DNA of 64,000 nt. Source: an uncultured Sphingomonas sp. (GTDB lineage Bacteria > Pseudomonadota > Alphaproteobacteria > Sphingomonadales > Sphingomonadaceae). A program made the translations under genes and the position numbers. The notes below the pieces were generated by a model. That model was not told the DNA's origin, made no database searches, and worked only from the letters and a program-made list of their open reading frames with translations. Positions 56,248-64,000 of the stretch are shown piece by piece (position 1 is the first letter of the stretch; each line of letters opens with the position of its first letter). Location of the stretch: NCBI GenBank assembly GCA_913774925.1, contig CAJYKB010000074.1, positions 25,418-89,417 of the forward strand, written 5' to 3'.

Positions 56248-56264
56248 GATGAATTCCTCCTTTG

Positions 56265-56750
56265 AGAGCGCCCTTAATCGCTTGGTAACTGCGATGCCGG
56301 TCGAATGACTGACGATAGGGTTGGTTCCGGGAGTTTCACGGCGGGCAGCGGGCGGTTTGAGAGCCAGGGCGACAAGATAACTTCTAAATCTCGCAAGTGT
56401 AGGTCAAATTAGATTTGGTCGTAAACAATAACCATTTACATTTTCGTCTGACACTGTGAGCGTGAGCTATAACGTTATAAGTAGATTTCAAATGATTGGC
56501 GCAATCTAACGCTTAAAGATGGAGAAAACCTACTTCGATCAACGCTCTTTTTGGGGTCGGAGGGGGGGTAGATCATATGGATCGGCTGATGACGTGTTTC
56601 ATTCGGCTGGCATAAATTCTTCCACCGCCACAGTGGCGGTGAGGCGGGTTTTCCGTGCGCTGACCCGAATTGGGACATGCGGCGGGATGGCTAACGAATC
56701 TGTAAGGAAATTTGTTGCCGTATCAGCGGCAACCCACTCGAAAAGAGCGC
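56265..56750. promoter_or_regulatory. Unusually AT-rich long intergenic region upstream of the mini-RTX gene
   Basis: About 0.5 kb visibly AT-richer than the surroundings, e.g. gtcaaattagatttggtcgtaaacaataaccatttacattttc; contains the palindrome tataacgttata at 56468-56479. Confidence 0.5.
56623..56641 (-). terminator. Weak candidate hairpin downstream of the Wza-like gene
   Basis: caccgcca-cag-tggcggtg perfect 8-bp stem; only a weak U tract on the minus strand. Confidence 0.35.
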
Positions 56751-56751
56751 C

Positions 56752-57396
56752 TCAGAAGAAGCGCTCCAGGATCTGGATCGTGTCGCCGGGCTGGATGCGC
56801 AGCCCGCCCGAATCCTTGAACTGCAGCTTGGTTTCAGTGCCGTCGTTATCGTGCGACATCACGAACTTTTTGCGGTTGGCGCGGTAGGTGTAGCCGCCCG
56901 CGGTCGCGACCGCCTGCTCCACAGTCATGTTGGTGCGATAGGGATATTGCCCCGGCTTGTTGACCTCGCCCAGGATGTAGAAGGTGCGATATTCCAGCAC
57001 CTCGACCGAGACGCGCGGATCCTTCAGATAGCCCGCGGCGAGGCGGCTGCGGATCATCTCCTGCACGTCGGACAGGCTGCGGCCGCCGGCTTCCACCGTG
57101 CCGATCAGCGGGAAGGCGATGCTGCCGCTGTTCGATACCGAGAAGTCGCCGGTGAGCGATTCCTCCCCGAAGACGATGATGTGCAGCTTGTCCCCGGCGC
57201 CCAGGCGATAATCACCGTCGCTGGTCGCGGCCCGCGCTGCCGGTGCGGCGGCGGGGGCGGCAGGGGGTGGCGGCGTCTGCGCGCAGGCGGCGACCGGTGC
57301 GGTGATGGTCGCCAGCATCGCCGCCAGCATCATCGTCTTGCCCGTCGTATTCGTTGCCCGCGTCATACCAGTCCCCATCGTCTCGTGGCCGCCCAT
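56752..57396 (-). CDS. Polysaccharide biosynthesis/export lipoprotein (Wza/GumB-like, short)
   Basis: Candidate lipobox PVAAC; DYRLGAGDKLHIIVFGEESLTGDFSVSNSGSIAFPLIGTVEAGGRSLSDVQ; SLBB-like YILGEVNKPGQYPYRTNMTVEQAVATAGGYTYRA. Confidence 0.93.
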   Translation of the reverse strand: MGGHETMGTGMTRATNTTGKTMMLAAMLATITAPVAACAQTPPPPAAPAAAPAARAATSDGDYRLGAGDKLHIIVFGEESLTGDFSVSNSGSIAFPLIGTVEAGGRSLSDVQEMIRSRLAAGYLKDPRVSVEVLEYRTFYILGEVNKPGQYPYRTNMTVEQAVATAGGYTYRANRKKFVMSHDNDGTETKLQFKDSGGLRIQPGDTIQILERFF

Positions 57397-57540
57397 ATTG
57401 CCCTATAATCTGCGCCGATACCGATGAACATGGCGTGAGTGCGCCGCGACAGACACGCCGGCGCGAAAAATAGTGCTGTCCTACACGCCCCTCCTGTGAA
57501 CAAAGGGGGAACTCCTGATGGAATCAAGGAGGGTGACGTT

Positions 57541-57945
57541 ATGGGTATTCCGCAAGTGGAGGTGCCCGCAGGCTACGTGCCGGCGGTGGCGTTGAGCTTC
57601 GGCGGGCAGGGGACGGCGGCGGTTGCGGTTGACGATGCGCATCCGCTGCCGACCGCGCTGCGCGGCGCGACGGCGGTCTATGCCGACCGTTCCGGCACGA
57701 TCGCGGCGGGGGGCATCGCGCAAGTGCTGGCCGCCGCCAATTCCGCGCGCCGCGGATTGTTCGTGCAGAACGTGTCCGCCGCCGATCTGTGGATCAATCC
57801 GACCGGGATCGCGGTCGCGGACCAGCCGGCGATGCGGATCGCGGCGGGGCAATATTACGAGTTTCCCGCGCACGGCGTGCCGGCGGGGGCGATCTCGATC
57901 CTGGGTGCGGCCACGGGGCAGGGCTTCGCTGCCCGGGAGTGGTAG
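57541..57945 (+). CDS. Phage-structural-like hypothetical protein (134 aa)
   Basis: YADRSGTIAAGGIAQVLAAANSARRGLFVQNVSAADLWINPTG...PAMRIAAGQYYEFPAHGVPAGAISILGAATGQGFAAREW, resembling small domains seen in phage tail/head accessory proteins. Confidence 0.6.
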   Translation: MGIPQVEVPAGYVPAVALSFGGQGTAAVAVDDAHPLPTALRGATAVYADRSGTIAAGGIAQVLAAANSARRGLFVQNVSAADLWINPTGIAVADQPAMRIAAGQYYEFPAHGVPAGAISILGAATGQGFAAREW

Positions 57946-57948
57946 GCG

Positions 57949-59682
57949 ATGGCATTCCTTGATCTGGGCGTCCGCCGCGGCGGCGGCGGCAGCAACGGGG
58001 CGTTGCCGCAACTGAGCGTGAGCGGACCGACGCTGATTTCCGAGGGACAAAGCGGCACGACCGTCGCCAGCTTCACGATCACGCTGACGCGCAACGGCTT
58101 CGCCGGGGCGGTCGGATTTGCGTGGAGCGTCGCGGGAAGCGGGACGACGCCGGTCGACGCGGGCGACTTCGCGGGCGGCGTGCTGCCTTCGGGTACGGGC
58201 ATCTTCGCCGCGGGGGAAAGCGCGAAGACGGTCACCCTGTCGATCGCGGGCGACACCGGGGTGGAGCCCGACGAGGGGCTGCGCCTGTCGGTGCAGGCGA
58301 CGCTGTCGCTCGACGTCGCGACGGCGACCGCGACGATCGCCAACGACGATGTGACCGCGGCGCCGACCGCCTTGCTGATGGGATCGCGCTACAACCAGCC
58401 GGGCTTCGGCGGTTATGCCGGATCGGACGGCGTCGACACCGACAGCAATTCGCGGATCGGCAGCTATAACGAAACGGGCACCACGGTGACGCGGTTGCGC
58501 GCCTATTACGCCAACTGGATGGCGACATCCACCAGCGAGCAGGATGGCTACAACCCCATCACGGTTCAGGCGGCGGTAGAATATCCCGCGGGCACGTTCA
58601 CGCCGCTGACCTTCGGTGGGGCCGGTTCCATCACGATACCGCCGGGCGGCGCGGACAATCTGGCGGAGAGCGACGAGGTGGTGCCGGCGCAGCCGATCCC
58701 GGCGGGCGCGCTCTATTGGGTGCGCACCTGGGTCACGGTGGCGGCGGGGGGACGATGGCCGCAGGGCTATCTGATCCAGGCGTCGGGCAGTTCGTCCCTC
58801 GGGGAGGCGGCGGACTTCGCCACCGGGGTCGATCGCACGCGCGGCGGCACCATCACCAATGCGGCGACCTCCTCGTCCCGGCGCGGCTACGGTCCGGTGG
58901 CGGTCAAGGCGACCGGCTTCGCCGGGACGCCGGTCGCCAAGGCGTTCGCGGTGGTCGGCGACTCGCTCGTGATGGGGGCGACCGATGTCGCCGATGCGGC
59001 GGCGACCGGGCATGGCAACATGGGTTATTTCGCGAAGGCGGCGGCCGGGCGCTACCCGGTCGTGAACCTGGGGATCGCCGGCACCGCGGCCTTCGGCAAC
59101 CTGCCCGCGGCGTTCACGCGGCGCGCGGCATTGCTGGCGCGGATCGGGGTGACCCATATCTTCGGCGACTGGGGCATCAACGACCTGTCCGCAGGTCGTA
59201 GCGCGGCGCAGGTGCAGGCGGACATCGCGACCATCGCGCAGGCGATGAAGACGGCGGTGCCAGGGGTGACCGTCACCTGGACGACCATCACGCCGCGCAC
59301 GACCTCGACCGACGGCTTCCGCACCGCGGGCGCGCAGTCGGTCCACACCGGTAGCGGCTTCGCGGGTGGCGCCGCCTCGCCGCGCGCGGCGCTGAACGCG
59401 GCGTTGCGCGGCGGCAACGTCGCCGGGATCGACCGGCTGTTCGACGCCGCCGACGCGGTGGAGGTCAACGGCACGAACGTGCCGACCCGCGACGGCGGGC
59501 TGTGGATCAGCGGCAACGGCGGGGCGGGCGCCGCGTCCCAACACCTCACCACCAGCGGCGCGACGACCGACGTGGCGGCGAGCGACGGGCTGCATCCCAG
59601 TGTCGCGAACATCGCGGCGCCGGGCTTCGGCGGGCTCTATATCCTGCGCGACGCGGTGCGCACGGTCTTCGACGGCTGGTGA
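57949..59682 (+). CDS. SGNH/GDSL hydrolase with N-terminal Calx-beta-like domain
   Basis: Calx-beta-like SVSGPTLISEGQSGTTVASFTITLTRNG...TVTLSIAGDTGVEPDEGLRLSV...ATATIANDD; SGNH blocks AVVGDSLVMG, LGIAGTAAFG, GDWGINDLS, DGLHPSVAN. Confidence 0.85.
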   Translation: MAFLDLGVRRGGGGSNGALPQLSVSGPTLISEGQSGTTVASFTITLTRNGFAGAVGFAWSVAGSGTTPVDAGDFAGGVLPSGTGIFAAGESAKTVTLSIAGDTGVEPDEGLRLSVQATLSLDVATATATIANDDVTAAPTALLMGSRYNQPGFGGYAGSDGVDTDSNSRIGSYNETGTTVTRLRAYYANWMATSTSEQDGYNPITVQAAVEYPAGTFTPLTFGGAGSITIPPGGADNLAESDEVVPAQPIPAGALYWVRTWVTVAAGGRWPQGYLIQASGSSSLGEAADFATGVDRTRGGTITNAATSSSRRGYGPVAVKATGFAGTPVAKAFAVVGDSLVMGATDVADAAATGHGNMGYFAKAAAGRYPVVNLGIAGTAAFGNLPAAFTRRAALLARIGVTHIFGDWGINDLSAGRSAAQVQADIATIAQAMKTAVPGVTVTWTTITPRTTSTDGFRTAGAQSVHTGSGFAGGAASPRAALNAALRGGNVAGIDRLFDAADAVEVNGTNVPTRDGGLWISGNGGAGAASQHLTTSGATTDVAASDGLHPSVANIAAPGFGGLYILRDAVRTVFDGW

Positions 59683-59685
59683 CGG

Positions 59686-60090
59686 TCAGGCGGGCACGGC
59701 GGTGGCGCGCGCCCGCCGCTGCCCCGTCCGCCGCCCGGCCCGCCGCCGGCGTGCGGGGCGGCGCTGCGCGGCTGGGAGCCACGCGGCCAGCGTCACACCC
59801 CCGGTGCAGAGGATCGTGGGCACCAGCAGCGTGAGCGCGATGTCGCTCGCGCTGTCCGCCCATGCGATACGCCCGCCGAGCGTCACCGCGGCGAGTAGGT
59901 CGCCCGCTTCGTTGATGCATTCGATCGCAAGGACCGCGAACCAGGCGACAGCACGGGATCGCAGCACCGCCAGCAGCGCCACGAAGGCGAGCGCGCCGAT
60001 CGACAGGTGCAGCAGGTCGCGCGACAGGCCAAGCGCCGCGACGAGCGCGTCCTTGTGCGCCACCCACCATCCGCCGAACGACGCGCCCAT
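59686..60090 (-). CDS. Hypothetical multi-TM membrane protein (134 aa)
   Basis: Four hydrophobic segments (LLHLSIGALAFVALLAVL, AVAWFAVLAIECINEAGDLLAAVTLG, ALTLLVPTILCTGGVTLAAWL). Confidence 0.6.
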   Translation of the reverse strand: MGASFGGWWVAHKDALVAALGLSRDLLHLSIGALAFVALLAVLRSRAVAWFAVLAIECINEAGDLLAAVTLGGRIAWADSASDIALTLLVPTILCTGGVTLAAWLPAAQRRPARRRRAGRRTGQRRARATAVPA

Positions 60091-60096
60091 CGCGGC

Positions 60097-60375
60097 TCAG
60101 CCGAGCGCGAGCCGCACCGCGACGACGAGGCCGACCCACGCCAGGCTGGCGCTGCCGAGCAGCAGCGTGACCCGCGCCGCCGGCGAATAGCGCGGGCCGA
60201 ACGCATCGTCGTCCAGCCCGCGATCCCAGCGGTGCGCGAGTTCGCGTTGCATCGCGCGCGCCGGAGACCCTGCGACCGGATGTAGCCCGCCTTCGAATGT
60301 TCCGACGGCATGCAGTCGGACGCCGCGGCGGCGACGCGAAGGAGCGTGGGAGGGGCGACGCTGGGTCAGGGCCAT
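60097..60375 (-). CDS. Small hypothetical membrane protein (actual start may be internal at MQRELAHRWD)
   Basis: C-terminal TM segment VTLLLGSASLAWVGLVVAVRLALG; 6 bp upstream of 59686..60090. Confidence 0.45.
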   Translation of the reverse strand: MALTQRRPSHAPSRRRRGVRLHAVGTFEGGLHPVAGSPARAMQRELAHRWDRGLDDDAFGPRYSPAARVTLLLGSASLAWVGLVVAVRLALG

Positions 60376-60528
60376 GGCAATTCCTTCGGCGACGATCGCT
60401 ATTCTTTCTGCGCCTTCATCATTGACGCGATCTTTCGGGACAGGGTGGATGCCGCGTTAACGGTCGACCCGGCTTGTGGTCCGTGGCCGCCCGTCGCTAC
60501 AAGGCGCGCAGGTAAAAGGGGACGGTTC

Positions 60529-61848
60529 GTGGCGCGTTGGATGATGTGGGGGTCGGCCGCGCTGGCGCTGACGGGAGCACCCGTGGCGGCGCAGTCGTAC
60601 GATCCGTCGACGACAAACCTGCCCCCGGCGCAGGCCAACGCCGCGGTGAAGGAAAGCGAGGGGCCGCCGGAGAATATCGGCGTTGCCGACCGGGTGCGCC
60701 CCGAATTCTATCCGATCGGCGGGCGGCTGGGGTCGTTCTTTCTCTATCCGACGCTGATCACCAGCGTCGTCGCGACCGACAATGTCCGCGCGACGCAGGA
60801 CGACCGCCGGGGCGACCTCTTCGCATTGGTGCAGGGGCGTGCACGGCTGCAATCGAATTTCTCCCGCCATGCGCTGGCGACCGAGATCTTTGTCGATCAG
60901 AGCGTCCATGCGCGCACGCCGAGCGAGGACGTGACGCAATATGGCACGCTGCTCACCGGGCGCTACGACATCTCGCGCGAGACGAAGGTGTCCGCGCGGC
61001 TCGAGGCCGATCACCAGGCAGAGGACCGTACCAGCTACAACAGCCCGTTCGGCGCGCGTGCCCCGCTGGAATACGACCGCCTGCGCGGCAATCTGACCGC
61101 GGAACAGTCGCTGGGGCGGCTGAACGTCGCGGTGGACGCGACGGCGGTGCGGCTGCGCTACGACGACCTCACGTTGCTGACCGGCGAATTTTCCAGCCAG
61201 CAGTTCCGCAACGTCGATGCGCTGAGCGCCGGACTGACGGTGGCGTACCAATTCCGCCCCGGCGTCAGCGCGCTGGTCCGCGGCACGGCGCGGCGCAACG
61301 CCTATCCGGACGACGGCCCCACCGCGACGCAGCCGCTGGCGCTGATCCGCGATTCGCGCGGCGCACGGCTGGAGGCGGGGTTCCGCTTCGAACTGACCAG
61401 CCTGCTCTATGGCGAGGTGCGCGCCGGCTTTCTGACGCAGAGCTATACCGACCCGCGGCTGTCTAGCACGTCGGGGCTGTCGTTCGGCGGCAATCTGCTG
61501 TGGAACGTGACGCCGCTGACCTCGATCCGCGTCACCGCCGACCGGCGGGTCGAGGAGGCGGGGCAGCTCAACGTCGCCGGCAACGAGGTGACCGAGCTGA
61601 GCGTCACGGTCGATCACGAACTGCTGCGCAACCTGATCCTGTCGGGGTATCTGCGCTACCTCGACCTGTCGCCGCTCGGGCCGGTGCCCGGCGGCAGCGA
61701 GCGCGCCGGGCGCGTGGGCGCGCGCTATCTCGTCAGCCGCCGACTGTCCCTGCGCGGCACGCTGAGTTACGGATCGCGCGATTTCGCAGCGGGCGGGTTG
61801 AACTATAATGAGAGCCGCGGGCTGCTGTCCGCGCAATTGTCGTTCTAG
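60529..61848 (+). CDS. Outer membrane beta-barrel protein (BBP2-like) of an EPS locus, GTG start
   Basis: Signal peptide VARWMMWGSAALALTGAPVAAQ; alternating beta-strand pattern; terminal LSAQLSF; aaaagggg SD before GTG 60529. Confidence 0.83.
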   Translation: MARWMMWGSAALALTGAPVAAQSYDPSTTNLPPAQANAAVKESEGPPENIGVADRVRPEFYPIGGRLGSFFLYPTLITSVVATDNVRATQDDRRGDLFALVQGRARLQSNFSRHALATEIFVDQSVHARTPSEDVTQYGTLLTGRYDISRETKVSARLEADHQAEDRTSYNSPFGARAPLEYDRLRGNLTAEQSLGRLNVAVDATAVRLRYDDLTLLTGEFSSQQFRNVDALSAGLTVAYQFRPGVSALVRGTARRNAYPDDGPTATQPLALIRDSRGARLEAGFRFELTSLLYGEVRAGFLTQSYTDPRLSSTSGLSFGGNLLWNVTPLTSIRVTADRRVEEAGQLNVAGNEVTELSVTVDHELLRNLILSGYLRYLDLSPLGPVPGGSERAGRVGARYLVSRRLSLRGTLSYGSRDFAAGGLNYNESRGLLSAQLSF

Positions 61849-61911
61849 AATGCGGGCGACCGCGCCACGAAGAGCGCGGCGGTCGACGGGTTGGGGAGCA
61901 GGAGGCAGGGC

Positions 61912-62166
61912 ATGTCACGTCGCATCCACACGAACAGGTCGCGCCTGACGGTGATGTTCGCGCTGGCCGGAGCGATCCTCTGGGTCGTCGCCGCGCTGTT
62001 GATCGCGCAGGCGTTCGCGGTGACCCCGGGGCGTGACGACTGGGTGCTGATGCACCAGGAGAAGATGAACGTCGCGCTGGGCGTCGGCCTGGCGGGGATC
62101 GGCTCGCTGTTCCTGTGCTTCGCGGGGCTGGTGCGCGTGGTACAGACGGGGCGCGGCCGGCTCTAG
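61912..62166 (+). CDS. Small hypothetical membrane protein
   Basis: Two TM segments (VMFALAGAILWVVAALLIAQAF, VALGVGLAGIGSLFLCFAGLV). Confidence 0.6.
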   Translation: MSRRIHTNRSRLTVMFALAGAILWVVAALLIAQAFAVTPGRDDWVLMHQEKMNVALGVGLAGIGSLFLCFAGLVRVVQTGRGRL

Positions 62167-62170
62167 TCGC

Positions 62171-63409
62171 TCAGCCTGCGCCGCGCAGCCACTCGACGAA
62201 ACCGGCATAGCAGGTCGCCGCGCCGTAATGGCGGCGCGCGGCGTCCAGTGCGGCCCCTGCCAGCGCGGTGCGCGCGGCGACGTCGCGGTTGAGCGACACG
62301 ACATGCGCGGCGAAACGCGCCGCGTCGTCGGTGACGTGGACCGCCCCGTCGGTCTCGCGCTCGGCGCCCTCGACCGTGATCGGCGTCGCGACGATCGCCT
62401 TGCCGCGCGCCAGTGCCTCGATCAGCTTGATCTTCAGCCCCGAGCCGAAGGTCAGCGGCGAGATGACGACGCCGGCGCGGGTGTAGAGCGGGTCGAGATC
62501 GTCGACGAGGCCGAGCAGCCGCACCCCGTCCGGCGCGGTGTCGAACGCGCGCCCGACGGTTCCCGCGACGTCCAGCGTCGCGTTCGGGCAGGCGGCGCGC
62601 ACCGCGGGCCAGACCGCGTCGAAGAACCATTGCAGCCCGACGACATTGGGAGCGGTGTTGCTGCCGACGAACAGCAGCCGATCCTCCTCGCCTGGCTGCG
62701 CGGCGGTGACCGGCGTCGCGGCCATCGGCGCGACGATCGCGCGCGTGTCGGGCACATGGTCGGCGACGAACGCGGCCTCGGCCGGCTGGATCGCGACCAC
62801 CACGTCGGCGCGGCCCAGCATCGCGACCTCCTGCTCGCGGGTGACCAGCGCGACCGAATCCGCACCCCCGCCTTTGCGCGCATGGAACAGGTCGTGCATG
62901 ATGATCGCGCTGGGCACGGACGGATCGGGCAGGCTCGCGATCCCCTCCGCGCAGAACATATAGTCCGAAATCGCGATGTCGGCCTTGCCGCGCGTCGCCT
63001 GCGCCAGCCAGCGGTGGTCCGCCGCGGTCCACGGGATCGCCACCGCGTACGGCAGCGGGCGATCCTGCGTCCAGCCCCCGGTCAGCCCCAGCCGCCGCGC
63101 GACCCCCGCCGCGACCGAGCGTGCGATCGCGACATAGACGCTGGGCGTGGGCGTGACGAAGCGGCGCCCGACGCGGATCAGCCCGCGGATCTGGTGCGTG
63201 GCGAACACGTCCATCTCCGGGCGCAGCGACAGCACCGGCCAGCGTCCCGCGACCGTTGCAGAGGGCTGGACCAGGTGCGGCACGAATCCCGCATCGCGCA
63301 CCGCACGCGCCAGATCGAGCAGATAGGCCGAGCTGCCGTTCGTCGCCCCGACCAGTCGCTGCCGGCTGATGAAGACGACGTTGCGCGGCGTGGGACGCGT
63401 GCTGGCCAT
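62171..63409 (-). CDS. Glycosyltransferase (GT4-like)
   Basis: VVVAIQPAEAAFV; LLFVGSNTAPNVVGLQWFFDAVWPAVRAACPNATLDVAG; GVVISPLTFGSGLKIKLIEALARGKAIVATPITVEG. Confidence 0.9.
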   Translation of the reverse strand: MASTRPTPRNVVFISRQRLVGATNGSSAYLLDLARAVRDAGFVPHLVQPSATVAGRWPVLSLRPEMDVFATHQIRGLIRVGRRFVTPTPSVYVAIARSVAAGVARRLGLTGGWTQDRPLPYAVAIPWTAADHRWLAQATRGKADIAISDYMFCAEGIASLPDPSVPSAIIMHDLFHARKGGGADSVALVTREQEVAMLGRADVVVAIQPAEAAFVADHVPDTRAIVAPMAATPVTAAQPGEEDRLLFVGSNTAPNVVGLQWFFDAVWPAVRAACPNATLDVAGTVGRAFDTAPDGVRLLGLVDDLDPLYTRAGVVISPLTFGSGLKIKLIEALARGKAIVATPITVEGAERETDGAVHVTDDAARFAAHVVSLNRDVAARTALAGAALDAARRHYGAATCYAGFVEWLRGAG

Positions 63410-63541
63410 GGGCGAGGGACTTTCGAAACGGGGTCGGCGGGAAGCGCCCCTCGCCTATCACAGGGTGCCGGGGGCGGGAAACGAAACGTCCCCCGGGGCG
63501 GGGACGTCGCCCTATAGTCGCCGACGCCCCTTGCCGAAGCG

Positions 63542-63838
63542 TTACAACGCGACCGGCGTCGCCGCGACGATCTCGATCGGCTCGATCGCGGCGGCGACGC
63601 GGCGGACGGTCGCCACGAACTGCGCCGATCCGGGATGCGCGAAATGCGCGCGGAGGGCCGCCGCATCGGCCCAGCGTTCCAGGAAGACGATGCGGTGATC
63701 GTCGTCCGGATCGCGCAGCCAGGCGTGCGAGATGCAGCCCGGCTCCGTCCGCGATTGCGCGACGTGGCGCTCGGCCTCCGCGATGAGCGTGTCCAGTTCC
63801 TCCGGTCGCGCGATCACCGCGCCGGTGACGATCAGCAT
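63542..63838 (-). CDS. Putative quinol monooxygenase / ABM domain protein
   Basis: MLIVTGAVIARPEELDTLIAEAERHVAQSRTEPGCISHAWLRDPDDDHRIVFLERWADAAALRAHFAHP. Confidence 0.87.
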   Translation of the reverse strand: MLIVTGAVIARPEELDTLIAEAERHVAQSRTEPGCISHAWLRDPDDDHRIVFLERWADAAALRAHFAHPGSAQFVATVRRVAAAIEPIEIVAATPVAL

Positions 63839-63854
63839 GCGATGGTCCTTTCCC

Positions 63855-64000
63855 TCACCACCACGTGGCATAGAGCGCGACGAGGATGGCGACGACGCCG
63901 AGCGCGGCGACGTTGAACCCGGTGGTGGTGGCGTAGCGGACGTCGGCGGTGACGACGCGGTTGGCCTCGCGCGGCTGCGGGCGCAGCAGCGAGACGATCG
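63855..64000 (-). CDS. C-terminus of a membrane transporter, probably sodium:solute symporter family (truncated by window edge)
   Basis: Reverse-strand translation IVSLLRPQPREANRVVTADVRYATTTGFNVAALGVVAILVALYATWW*. Confidence 0.5.
   Translation of the reverse strand, partial: IVSLLRPQPREANRVVTADVRYATTTGFNVAALGVVAILVALYATWW

Noticed and set aside
56519-56887. 122-aa ORF in the AT-rich region
   Set aside because: Runs into the antisense of the Wza-like gene, no domain, atypical composition.
57481-59595. 704-aa minus-strand ORF
   Set aside because: Antisense to the SGNH hydrolase; Arg-rich low-complexity translation.
60529-61848. Beta-barrel protein as the TolC partner of the T1SS
   Set aside because: No TolC-like coiled-coil or duplicated architecture; alternating strand pattern and gene context fit a BBP2-like EPS porin better. 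TolC is presumably elsewhere.

Overview
High-GC alphaproteobacterial chromosome segment, probably Sphingomonas or a close relative (inferred from gene content; not verified by search). (1) About 1-6.97 kb: end of a genomic island at tRNA-Leu(CAG), with a tyrosine integrase and a type I R-M operon (hsdM-hsdS-GIY-YIG/DUF4357-hsdR) whose four genes overlap. (2) 7-45 kb: mostly conserved metabolism: uppP, gltD/gltB, POT transporter, ald/Lrp, dld, tyrosine/homogentisate catabolism (hpd, hmgA, maiA), malate synthase G, amino-sugar/muropeptide recycling (nagA, SIS deaminase, murQ, GntR), M61 peptidase, hybrid histidine kinase, tgt. (3) 45.4-63.4 kb: secretion and exopolysaccharide-export locus with a serralysin-type RTX protease, two further RTX proteins, a Wzc-like BY-kinase, T1SS ABC and HlyD subunits, Wza-like export protein, SGNH hydrolase with a Calx-beta-like domain, BBP2-type beta-barrel and a GT4 glycosyltransferase. 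Main highlights: a HEPN/MNT toxin-antitoxin-like pair (RX4HXY motif) embedded in the gltD-gltB operon with overlapping reading frames; the three-RTX/T1SS/EPS locus; and at least 11 loci of paired REP-like inverted repeats, some of which appear to supply stop codons, a start codon or a Shine-Dalgarno to neighbouring genes. Many long ORFs in the track are antisense high-GC artefacts.
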